Translations under genes and position numbers: made by a program | Notes under the pieces: generated by a model | The model's input: the letters and a program-made list of their open reading frames with translations, nothing else | The model's database searches: none | Told to the model about the DNA's origin: nothing | Assembly: GCA_025449115.1 (NCBI GenBank) | Contig: JAHLKC010000041.1 | Location: 124,001-188,000 of the forward strand | Reading direction: 5' to 3' | Length of the DNA: 64,000 nt | Source: Chytridium lagenaria | Taxonomy: Eukaryota > Chytridiomycota > Chytridiomycetes > Chytridiales > Chytridiaceae | Shown here: one piece after another, positions 11,044 through 20,878 of the stretch | Layout: every line of letters begins with the position of its first letter | How positions within the stretch are numbered: the stretch's first letter is position 1

Positions 11044-13255
11044 ATGTCCGCATCCATCGACGATGGTCAAGTCTATTCGAGCATGTTCGACGCACATGCT
11101 TCTACAGTCACCCCTTCGGGATCAAAGTTAATGAATCAAGATGACTTCCTGAGGGCCATCGCCGCGGATAAGGATTTCTTTAGGGTGCCAAAGGAGCGTT
11201 ATTTGATTTTGTTTAAGCTGGCGGACCGCTCGAAGAAGTATGTCTTACTCGTCTTATAGGCGACTCCCTACTTAAAAAATGAATGCTAATATTAATTCTT
11301 CGGTGCAAAGGGGATCACTTACCAAGGACGATTTCGTCGCTTTTGGCGACCTGCTCTCAAAACCTGATGCCGAATTTGAAGTCGCTTTCCGGCTCTTTGA
11401 CGAAGATGGAGATGGTAAGCCCTTTTGTAAATTAGGCATTAAATATATGAATGACGCGTACTCATAATTATCACTATATTTCTTCAGGCCGGATAACGGT
11501 AAAGCAGTTTAAGAATATCCTTTCTTCCAACGTTGGCTCCGACGCCGTCCCCATCAACTTTAATAGCGAATGGATGCGTCTCTACATTGGATCCAAAAGC
11601 GACCGCGCCGTCCTTAAATTCGACGAATTTACACAGCTTCTGAAAGGCTTTTCAATCCGAACGACTACAGCAAGAGTTCAAGCACTACGACCAAAAAAGC
11701 ACTGGATTTATTACTTCAGAGGAATTGAAGACCATCATGGTTCACCTGGCTCGTCACAAGCTCTCTCCAAACGTGATTGCTCAAATTCCCACCCTCGCGA
11801 ACATCTACGCATCTCCTGAAACTCCCGAAAAGATTTCTTTCGCTAATGCAAGAGCACTTTTTAACGTGATCCGTCAAATGGACACGATTCAACGCATCGT
11901 TGACGCGCGCTCGAGGAATCTACGGATGGGAAGATTGCAAAAAGCGAATTCATGGCCACCGCCTCCCGTCTCGTTCGCTTCAACACCCTGACCCCAATGG
12001 AGGTTGACACCGTTTTCCACCTTGCTTCGGGTGGTAAGGACTCTGGAAAGCGCCTTTCACCGTCCGATTTCTCCAACTTGTTCGACCCGAGATGGGATGC
12101 TGCAGCTGCCGCCGCCTCGTCTCCTCCGCCCTGCAAAACCCGCTGGTCTTCCCGTTCACCTTGAGATTTAAAGAGCGCGTACAACTTCGCTCGGTTCAGT
12201 GGCTGGCGCCATCGGTGCGACATTCGTGTACCCTATTGACCTCGTGAAGACTAGGATGCAGAATCAGAGGGCAAAGGTGGTTGGTGAATTGCTGTAAAGA
12301 ACAGTGCGGATTGCTTTAGAAAGGTTATCCGGAACGAGGGTGTCAAGGGATTATATTCGGGGTTGTTGCCTCAGTTGCTTGGAGGTGGTCTATTTTATCA
12401 GTTTAAGATTTTTACTTCCCAATTGGTTATTGGACTGAGCTAATCGTCAACCTTTATGATTCAAAAGTGGCGCCTGAGAAGCAATTAAGCTTACATGAAC
12501 GATCTTGTGCGAAGTAAGCTGAAGGACCAGTCTACCGGTAAAGTGCCTTTGTACGGTGAGATTCTTGCCGGGTGTGTCGCAGGTGGAAGCCAAGTCATCT
12601 TCACCAACCCCTTGGAGATTGTTAAGATTCGATTGCAAGGTAAGCTTACATTGTAGAGCTTAATGATAAAGTCAATTCTTTGGCTTGGCTTCTTAACTTT
12701 CTCATTTATTTCTTACGTACACTAGTCCAGGTGAGGCAGCCAAGAGTGCCGAAGGTGCCCCTAGACGGTCAGCACTTGGATCGTCCGGAACCTTGGTCTT
12801 GTTGGGCTTTACAAAGGTGCGCGTGTTTAGTAAGTTCACTGAATCTTTTTTGCTCAGCTTAAGAAAAACATCCTGACGTCTTTTTTATTTTTTAGCTCCG
12901 TGATATTCCCTTCTCTGGTATCTACTTCCCGGTCTACGCTCACTTGAAGTGGATCTTTTAACGAAGGCAAAAATGGCAAGAAGCTTTCCATCCTTGAGCT
13001 TCTTTCCGCTGGTGCCCTCGCTGGTATGCCCGCTGCCTATCTCGTCACCCTGCGATGTGATCAAGACCCGTCTCCAAGTAGCCGCCCGCAAAGGCGAAAC
13101 CGTCTACTCTGGTCTCTAGACGCTGCGGTCAAAATTTACGTGAAGAAGGATTCCGTGCTTTCTTTAAGGGAGGTGTTGCACGTGTGTTCAGGTCTTCACC
13201 TCAGTTCGGTGTGACACTTGCTGCGTATGAATTCTTGCATACTGCCTTCCGTTGA
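11044..13255 (+). CDS. AGC1: mitochondrial aspartate/glutamate carrier with EF-hands (AGC1/aralar/citrin type)
   Basis: The N-terminal half, from the ATG at 11044 to about 12110, has EF-hand units including [10 protein letters not shown] at about 11390-11414, then an intron, then RITVKQF. Further on are [17 protein letters not shown] and VDARS-type segments that need indels near 11690 and 11930. The C-terminal half is a six-helix mitochondrial carrier with the three P-x-D/E-x-x-K/R signatures: PIDLVKTR (about 12233), PLEIVKIR (about 12611) and PCDVIKTR (about 13048, with an indel). The protein would exchange aspartate for glutamate across the inner membrane (malate-aspartate shuttle), with EF-hands facing the intermembrane space. 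The EF-loop seen has D at positions 1, 3 and 5 but Q at position 12. An earlier in-frame ATG at 10978 is possible. Confidence 0.87.
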
Positions 13256-14111
13256 GCTTTGATGCGCCTGCTGCTGCGCCTGTTGACGTGCGGCTGGGTT
13301 GAGGCAGAGGCAGAAGGAGGCGGAGGAGTCGCGACGTGTTGGGGCTTTACGCGTTGTTTTAGACCTTTCACCTGATGTGTTTAAGTCAAAGTAGATGCCG
13401 AACCTTCCCCTACCGCACATCCAAAATAACAGCCGACTCCCACCATCACTATATTGACATTCACTGTAGTTACCGCCCCCTCTTTTTTCCTTTGGTTCCC
13501 GAATCTACAAAGCTATTTGGGATCCCATTTTCACTTGTTTGTTTTCTTCTATTTTAGTCCTTTAGGCATTTGTGTATTGTTTTACTCTTGATGCATATGT
13601 CCTAGACTATATACGATATCAGCTGTTTTCCTCTTTGAAGGGCTGATCTTGTTTTCATATTTAATCCGATCACTTTAGGATTATTGAATTACCACCTCAT
13701 TAATGATCCCCTTCTCCTTCGTTAGTTTGCTTCATTCTTTTCTTTTCTTTTTTTCTGTAATGTGGGGATGGGTGGATGAAAATGGGCTTTCTCTTATGGA
13801 ATGTGATTCCCCTGATTTAACGTTGTGATTTTGTGGACGAAACATGTAAGGCGGCCTCATTCTTTGGAAGAACCAAAAGCGACTCTCCAAAAGTTGTGTA
13901 CATCTTTTTGAAACTCGAATTGTGATCCGCCATTTTCAAAAACACAAAAATCATAACGATCTCAGCCTTTGATAACAAGCCAGCTGGAGGTACCCGAAAT
14001 ATTGTACTTAATCCACAAAGAGCATAAAAGCCGTCCTAAACAATCTACACGATTGTTCTTCGTCCACCTTTTGACGCCCATACTGCTTGTCTTGTAGCTT
14101 CCGTTCTCACC
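13256..14111. other. intergenic region between AGC1 and NAMPT
   Basis: No gene is visible. The stretch is pyrimidine-rich at 13720-13760 and AT-leaning overall. It must contain the 3' end of the carrier transcript and the promoter of the NAMPT gene. Confidence 0.6.
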
Positions 14112-16093
14112 ATGACACCAAGAATACCTCTACCCCTCCTCACGGACTCATACAAGACAACACATCCGTTCATCTATCCTGATGCTAAAAAGGTGCGTAA
14201 AGTTACGTTCCAAATTCATCGAAGGGCCGCCGAGCTTGATCCCTTGATGATGATTATTATCCTATCCTTTGGGACAATTATTGTATAGCGTATCGTCGGT
14301 ATGGTTTCTAATTCATATTCCTTGGATTGATGGCACAGATGGTAGCCTATGGTGAATTCCGGAAACCTTTTGAGAAAGATCCGAACGACACGCGCATTGT
14401 CCTCTACGGGTTTCGTTACATCATTGAAAACTACATTAACGTGCCGTGGACCAAGGATGAAGTCGACAAAGCGAAGCAGTTCTTTGACACGCACAACTCC
14501 TCGCTTGATCCATCGGATCCTAGCACGATGGTGTATCCTTTTCCTCATGATCTCTTTCTCGAGGTGAGTATCATGTGCTTTAAAGAATTTCAGGGGATGT
14601 TTGTTAAGCCTTTTTGGTTAGATGATAGAGGAAAACAATGGATACTTTCCAGTGAAGATTGAGTCCCTCCCTGAGGGCTCCGTCATCTACCCGCACACCC
14701 CCGTCTTTCAAATCACAGCCGAGGGTAAATATTCTCGACTTGTAACCTACCTTGAGACGATATTGACCATGGTTTGGGTAAGTTGACCACATAAAGGACT
14801 CGATTTAAACGAAATTCACAGTACCCTTCGACTGTCGCGACATTATCAAGGCGATGCCATGACAGTATTGATACGTACTTTAAGAAAACTGCTACCAAGG
14901 AACAGCAGTTTCTTCTGGACAGCCGGTTGCATGATTTTGGCTTCCGTGGATGCACTTCTGTGGAACAGTCTATTATCGGAGGCTCCGCTCACCTCGTAAG
15001 TAATAAAAGAAAAAGTCCTTTACAATTCATGACAAAGCACTGAGATGCGTATTTTCAAAACCACCAGCTTAGTTTTACCGGAACTGATACCCTCTCTGCC
15101 GCATATTACGCCCAATTTCACCTTAACGACGGTAAACCTGTGGGCTCATCCATCCCCGCCACAGAACACTCCGTCATGACCTCCTTCCGCAATGAACGTC
15201 AAGCCATGGAACGACTCATCAGCCTCTACGGGTCTGGGATCTGCGCCTGTGTTATGGACTCATACGATTACACTAACGCCCTTGAAGTCGTTCTCCCCTC
15301 CATCGCTAAACTCAAGACAGACAAGGGTGGTGCCCTCGTTCTTCGTCCAGATAGTGGGGAACCGGTTGAGGTTGTGTTGCAAGCATTGAGGGCTGCCGAG
15401 AAAGTCTTTGGGGTGACTGAGGTGACTGTGAATGGGAAAACGTACAAATGTTTAAAGGGCGTGAGTGTGATTCAAGGGGATGGGATATCTCATAAGACCA
15501 TTGGGTTGATTTTGGAGGCAATGGAGAAGGAGGGGTATTCGGCGGTAAATGCGGCGTTTGGGATGGGAGGCGGGTTACTGCAGAAGGTGAATAGGGATAC
15601 CATGAGTTTTGCGGTAAAGCTATCTCATATTACTTATGCGGATGGGATTATGAGGTACGGGGTTGTCATATGTCCTTCCTTTAGCTGATGACTAACTCCA
15701 TTCTCTTAGGGATGTGATGAAGAACCCCAAAACTGATCCCAACAAAATTAGTCTTCCTGGAGAATTTGCTGTAGTCAAAGATCCCGTAACCTGTGTAAGT
15801 TTTATTAATGCATATCCTACTTGCTTTTCAATCTGACATTGCATTATTTCTAGACCACTACCGTTTACCCTAAAGAAAGCATCCCCGCCTCATCCGTCTC
15901 TGCCCTCGTTACTCTCTACGACGGGGGGAAAGGCGATACGTGGAAGTGGGAGTCTTTTGACGCGGTTCGTGCACGCCTTAACCGTGAATGGAGGGCGACA
16001 GATGGATATAAGAAGCACGATGCTGTGTCAAAAGCGTTGAGGGATAAGATTGAGGTTGTGAAAAAGGAGCAGGCGGCATGGAATAAGGAGTGA
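14112..16093 (+). CDS. NAMPT: nicotinamide phosphoribosyltransferase (NAMPT)
   Basis: The ATG at 14112 gives the opening PLPLLTDSYKTTHPFIYPDA. After an intron ending near 14339, YGFRYIIENYINVPW follows. The core from about 15060 contains the expected active-site blocks: FTGTDTLSAAYYA, SIPATEHSVMTSF (the His that aligns with human His247), MDSYDYTNAL, LVLRPDSGEP (Arg and Asp of the phosphoribosyl/NMN site), VIQGDGISHKTI and AAFGMGGGLLQKVNRDT. The C-terminus has DPNKISLPGEF and ends at 16093. The enzyme converts nicotinamide and PRPP to NMN, the rate-limiting NAD salvage step. Length (about 470-490 residues) fits the family. It is one of the cleanest genes here, with about five GT-AG introns and few apparent indels. 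Confidence 0.93.
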
Positions 16094-16629
16094 TGTCTTT
16101 TGCAGATGTTTTTTTTTTCCCTCCTATTCTGTATAAATGTTTTCTTTTCCGTATGACTTAGTTGCCCATTAATCCATAAATTTGGTCACATCATAAGCCA
16201 AAGCGCGTTGTGACCGCTGATACTCATTCGGCGGCATGGCGCTTTATCCATGAACGGAGTTAATTTTTAAGGACAACACTTAGAAATACCAGCCACTGTA
16301 CACGAACATATCGGCTCCTAAGTATAACAATACGACGATACCTTTCGCGGAAAATAAAGGAGTCGTCCCGTTGAATTAAGGCAAAGATGGATGCGTTTTC
16401 TCATTGCGACCATCCACAATGGTACATAACAATGGTACATAAATAAGAAACGAGTTGATTATCTTTGCTACAAGAAATATTGATTTTTTTAAAAAATCAC
16501 ACTACTCCCCATCACCGTTACTACATTCTACAATAAAATCCGAAAAAAATATAGTGTTTAATGTACTGCAGCTTTTTACATTTTCATGTACGGCAATCGC
16601 AGGTATTCAACGGCATTTCCGTATCATCA

Positions 16630-16703
16630 TTTCTAGTTGGGTTTCAGCTTATCGGTACATCAACTCTTTCTAGTTGGGTTTCAGCTTATCGGTACATCAA
16701 CTC
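16630..16703. repeat. perfect 37-bp tandem duplication
   Basis: The unit beginning TTTCTAGTTGGGTTTCAGC is present twice head to tail without mismatch (16630-16666 and 16667-16703). It is not coding as far as I can see. Confidence 0.95.
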
Positions 16704-16890
16704 CTCTCAATTGCTTCTTCACAGACACCCAGCGGTTCGTCATTCCCAAGGGAACGGGTACTTTGCTGTTTTAAAAGCTGTCGTGATCACAAAATTTGTA
16801 AAGTGTACACCGCCTACCACGACTAAGGTTGCAACTTTCAAACTCCGTATCCTATATGCTTTGGTGCTGCTCATTAGAGCAACAATTGAT

Positions 16891-16964
16891 AGCAGATGGC
16901 GGGGATCGAACCCATAACGTTGGCGCTACGTTGGAAAGGATATACCACTGAGCCATACGTCCAC
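16891..16964 (-). tRNA. tRNA-like element, probable degenerate tRNA or SINE head
   Basis: On the minus strand there is a good A box (TGGCTCAGTGG) and B box (GGTTCGATCC) at normal spacing in a 74-base unit. An acceptor-like pairing GTGGACG/CATCTGC has two wobbles and one mismatch, and a T-arm of G-C pairs is present. A normal anticodon arm cannot be drawn: the only 5-bp stem with a 7-base loop (AACGT/ACGTT, loop AGCGCCA) is displaced and lacks U33. It could be a tRNA pseudogene, a tRNA with sequence errors or a Pol III-derived repeat. Confidence 0.4.
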
Positions 16965-18022
16965 ATTAACACACTGAATGTGGGTGATGTTTTGGAATAT
17001 ATCCCTCAACACTTCTTAAAGCAGTCAATCATTATTTTTTTTTTGTTTTTTATTTAATTAAAATATCCTCAGTCTCTTCATCATCGACCTCGAGTCTATA
17101 GTAGTATGTTGTTTGTCGTCGTATCGCTGTTGATGAACAAGAAAAGTTGGGGAAGCAATAGTGTGAGGTGTGATGTGATGACAGCCGTTTTGAAATTGTC
17201 GCTTCGAGATTTGTTTTGTTTTGGTGTGATTGTGAAGGCATCAATTGCCTCGGCATCCTGAACGCCACAGGCATCACCACCTAACCTCCTTTGCTTGTAT
17301 GCAGTCTGCAGAGTTCTCGCAATGTACGGATAGTTGCCATCTACTTATAAATACACTACACATCAAATTACTCTCAGCAGAGACGGATTCTTGAGGTTGA
17401 AGCTGGTTTGATCAAATTGCAAACTCTCTTCAAAAAAAAAGCCGTTTGAACTGAAACAATATGCATATGATGGATGTGGAATGAAAGGCTTAGACTTTAA
17501 TTAAGCTGGAGGCACTCGTCTGAAAGTTTATTTTCTGCTTTTCTCTACAATGGACCCTGAATGTATCTCTCCAAACCACTTCCCATCGTGTCATCTGCCT
17601 ACATCACGCTGGACAAAAAGTTTCCAATCTCCTCATCTTGAGCTCTCCTTATGATTTCCCTCCATCCCCCACGCTCTCCATGCTTTCCACGTTTAAAGAT
17701 GGCCGGATATCTGTTTATCGGAAATGTTTCCCTTTCCCAAGTTCTGAGCGACGGAAGATATTAGAGTCACTTTCTTGTGTCGTTGTCTGCTGGACCTTCT
17801 GTGATATCTGAAAGATCAAGTCCTTGCATTATGGAATGCCAAACTTGCCGTCACCTTTGCGTCAACAATGTGGATAGCATTCATGTAGTTTTTTGGCCAA
17901 ATTTACCAACGAGAAACTCGTCTCGAGATGGTTCCGATACAGTCATTTACTGAGGCGAATTTCTTGCTCTTTAGACATTACCGACACTCCATCAGCACAT
18001 CCCTGCTTGCAACAATCATTAA

Positions 18023-18206
18023 AGCGATCTAGATACAGAAAAGCCTTCCCCTCTTATTGAACTCAACGATGACAACCCAGCAATCCGACTCACCCTCCCC
18101 CGTTTCATCCTCACTTTCATCTCCATTTTCCTCCTCCTCTCCATATCTACCCTCGACGCATCCATCGTGTCCACCGCGCTCAAATCCATCGTTTCAGATT
18201 TGGGTG
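18023..18206 (+). pseudogene. fragment of an MFS (DHA2-like) transporter, first transmembrane segment
   Basis: One frame reads LPRFILTFISIFLLLSISTL followed by DASIVSTALKSIVSDLGG. This is the first transmembrane helix and motif D region of drug:H+ antiporters of the major facilitator superfamily (family pattern L-D-x-T-I-V-x-x-A-L-P-x-I-x-x-x-L). It is preceded by an acidic leader and could be an exon, with GTGAGA following at about 18207. No further transporter segment is visible in the next 500 bases before tRNA-Leu and an AT-rich block, so this looks like an orphan exon or truncated relic. No in-frame ATG is seen. Confidence 0.55.
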
Positions 18207-18724
18207 GTGAGAATCTCCTTCCATGAATTTGTTCCGCGTATTCACTGGCATTAACATCATCTTGTGGCGTGGATAATTTAGTTCATGCCTCTTTGGACGC
18301 GTCTCATTTAGCTTATAAAGCGTTAAATCCTTTTCCTGGTTTCATGTTGTTGTTGTTTGTTGTGTGTATCTAAAAGCGGCGATAAATGACCCTTTATAAT
18401 AAAGTATGAAACCTTGAAACTTTTGTTTTTTCGGTTTTTGTTTTTCTGTCATGCATCATGAGCATGTCAGTCTGCCGGCTTAAAATGGCTTTTTAACAAT
18501 ATGGTTGAAATCCAAGATTAATGTTACTGAAGATGTAAAAAAGAAAGTGCTGCAATGACTATCCTTTCAATTCCATATACCCGTTACTGTTCTATATACT
18601 GGGTGACGGGTCTTGTCACGATTCCTTCAACAATCATCAACAAGAGAATTTTTTACATCTTAGAGCACCCCCGTCACAAAGAAAAAATGAAGCGGTGTCA
18701 TTCACCGTTGTTCAAGTCATCGTG
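18207..18724. other. non-coding stretch between MFS fragment and tRNA-Leu
   Basis: No continuation of the MFS frame and no other gene can be seen; it is AT-rich with short T-runs. Confidence 0.5.
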
Positions 18725-18807
18725 TGAGCAGAGTGGGATTCGAACCCACGCCTCCGGAGAGATCACGGCCTTAACGTGACGCCTTAGACCAACTCGGCCA
18801 TCTGCCC
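18725..18807 (-). tRNA. tRNA-Leu (anticodon AAG)
   Basis: The minus strand folds as a complete class II tRNA. The acceptor is GGGCAGA paired with TCTGCTC (one G-U pair) plus discriminator A. The D-arm is TGGCCGAGTTGGTCTAAGGC, and the anticodon stem TCACG/CGTGA has loop TTAAGGC, giving anticodon AAG. The long variable arm CTCTCCGGAG is typical of tRNA-Leu, and the T-arm is GTGGGTTCGAATCCCAC. There is no intron. CCA is not encoded, as expected in eukaryotes. Confidence 0.95.
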
Positions 18808-19997
18808 GATGAAGAGGTCGACAAAATTTGACAACATGTTCCATGAGGGTGCAAAGTGATGGTATCTTTTGGTGGAGGAGTGTTTTTCGGCGTGTAGCTG
18901 GTTGATGGTGAGTGCAGCAAGGATAAAGAAGTGGAAGGAGGTGAAAAGGAAGAAGAAGTAAATAGTCATGAAAAGAATGAATTTGTAAACATGACGCACA
19001 TTGCAGGATGTTTGGACCGAAATACCTCTTCATCAGAGTCCGGCCCCAATCGGTGAATATGGTCATCACAAGGTATTCCGTCCCTCCTCTTGTCCTCTGC
19101 TCAACCCACATAAAATATAAGCTCATGATTGGAAATATCAAAAGTTGGCATATTGTACAGCAATAAAGTTGAGATGGTGGACGTACCCCTTGCTGATACG
19201 AGTCCATAAGTTGGTCCTCGATAAAGGGGACAAGGATCCCTCGTACTCGACATTACACATCTCTTCTTTTTGGGAGGGGGTGGGTGGGTGTTGTGGAATG
19301 GATAGATGAAGCAGCAGCAGCAATGTGATGGAAGGAACATGAATCATGGCACAGCATATTTATTTATTATTAAATGGAAAGCGTGTGTTTGAGCTCTGCA
19401 AAGAAAATCATTAATAAATAATGGACTAATTATTTACATAATATTTATTATTATTACTAATAGTGTTTAATACCTTTTATTATTAACTTGGTATTTACGG
19501 AGTAGGTAGATGGGCTTGACAAACAACTAATAATATTGATTTTTAAAGTTATTCTTCTTCTTCTTCTTATGTACAATTAGTATTAGTATTATATTAGGGT
19601 TATTATAATACTATTACTTAATGTGTATTACTAATAATCATATATAATGTTACACAGAGAGATAAGATGTGTTGGTGGGTAGTACACTGTGCTTTGTGTG
19701 CTTGCTTGGAATGAATAATGACTATTATTATATATTATTTTATATAAATAGTATTAACCCTCATTGTAGTACATCACGACAATGAGTGAATGAATGATGT
19801 TATTTTATTATTATCTTTATTTATTTAATTAATAAATTATTATTAAATAATATATGAGAGAGGGAAGGGCTGCGCTGTTACCTAATAATGTAATAAACAT
19901 TATCCATTCCCTTTTCTTTCTTTTCATCTATTAAATAAATATACCTATCTTCTGTTCTATTCATTACATTATTATCACCTATACATTCTTATATTCA
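18808..19997. other. AT-rich gene-free block
   Basis: From about 19360 to 19990 the sequence is dominated by ATT/TAT trinucleotide-like runs with almost no G or C. It contains no plausible gene. It forms a sharp compositional boundary before the low-complexity 5' region of the transporter gene. Confidence 0.7.
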
Positions 19998-20468
19998 ATG
20001 GATAACAGACAAGGACAACAAGGACAACAAGGACGACGACGAGGAGGAGGAGGAGGACGTATAGATGTTGATGACACCACGTCATCATCTCAACTACCTT
20101 CTGCTGCTACCACTACTGCTACTGCTTCTGCTACTATTACTACTCCCATCACTCCTGTCACTCCTGTCACTCCTGTCACTCCCATCACTCCCATCACCCC
20201 TGCTAGTACTGCTACTCCTTTGAATCATTCTGCACAGTCTCCCATCTCTCCTTACAACAACAACTACAACCATCATCATCATCATCATCACATGCTTCAC
20301 CATCATCATCACTCTGCTTCTGACTCATCCTCCTCAGCCTCCCATTTGAATCAGCAGTATTCAACGGGTGTCATGGGTCGAGCACCTTCCCCTTTATCAA
20401 CCGAACATTATTCTCCAATGTCATGGCATCATCAGCATCATCAGCATCAGCATCCTCCTCCTCTGTGA
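19998..20468 (+). CDS. low-complexity ORF, possible 5' exon of the SulP transporter gene
   Basis: An ATG ORF encodes a Q/R/G-rich start, a (Thr-Pro-Val/Ile)n tract from a 9-base tandem repeat at about 20143-20200, and histidine clusters from CAT/CAC repeats at about 20268-20310 and 20426-20452. No domain is recognisable. If the GT at 20464 is used as donor and the AG at about 20873 as acceptor, the exon joins in frame to the transporter ORF just upstream of its ATG at 20879. This would make it a disordered N-terminal extension. It could equally be an independent or untranslated leader ORF. Confidence 0.4.
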   Translation: MDNRQGQQGQQGRRRGGGGGRIDVDDTTSSSQLPSAATTTATASATITTPITPVTPVTPVTPITPITPASTATPLNHSAQSPISPYNNNYNHHHHHHHMLHHHHHSASDSSSSASHLNQQYSTGVMGRAPSPLSTEHYSPMSWHHQHHQHQHPPPL

Positions 20469-20878
20469 TGATGATTAATGTCCCCAAGAGAAGACATAGT
20501 GGGGACCTGGGTCAAGAAGAATGACCCCTCTCTCTCGGTCTCACTACTCTAATGACAGCTCTGGTGAGTTTTTCATCTCATTCTCTTTTTGTATTTACAT
20601 ATCCATGGCATAAAAAAAATATCTGCCTTACATTCATTCATTCATTCATACCTCCATTACACCCCACATTCATACACACACACACACACACACACACAAT
20701 TACTAAATACGAAATTTAAAGGTTCCTTTATCTCGGATTCTGCCGTCACTACGACTCTAAGCAGTTTAGCTATTCGTCAGGTTCATATCATACTATTCTA
20801 TATTCCATTCAGCTATTCTATATACTGATCTTGTTCTCTTTTATTCATTAGCAAACCATCGAGTTTTCTTACAGAGAG
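20469..20878. other. putative intron or 5' leader with CA microsatellite
   Basis: The stretch holds ATTC repeats at about 20632-20650 and a (CA)12 microsatellite at 20674-20698. It ends in a polypyrimidine stretch and AG immediately before 20874, consistent with a splice acceptor. Confidence 0.5.
20674..20698. repeat. (AC)12 microsatellite
   Basis: A perfect dinucleotide run lies in the leader or first intron of the transporter gene. Confidence 0.95.

Larger units (their letters stand above)
16094..18022. other. gene-poor intergenic stretch downstream of NAMPT
   Basis: Apart from a 37-base duplication and a tRNA-like element (listed separately), I see no gene. The short open frames at 16455-16917 and 17050-17280 have no family-like features. 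Confidence 0.6.

Noticed and set aside
20094..20312. Minus-strand ORF of Met/Val/Ser/Arg repeats
   Set aside because: Pure shadow of the repeat-rich plus-strand ORF.
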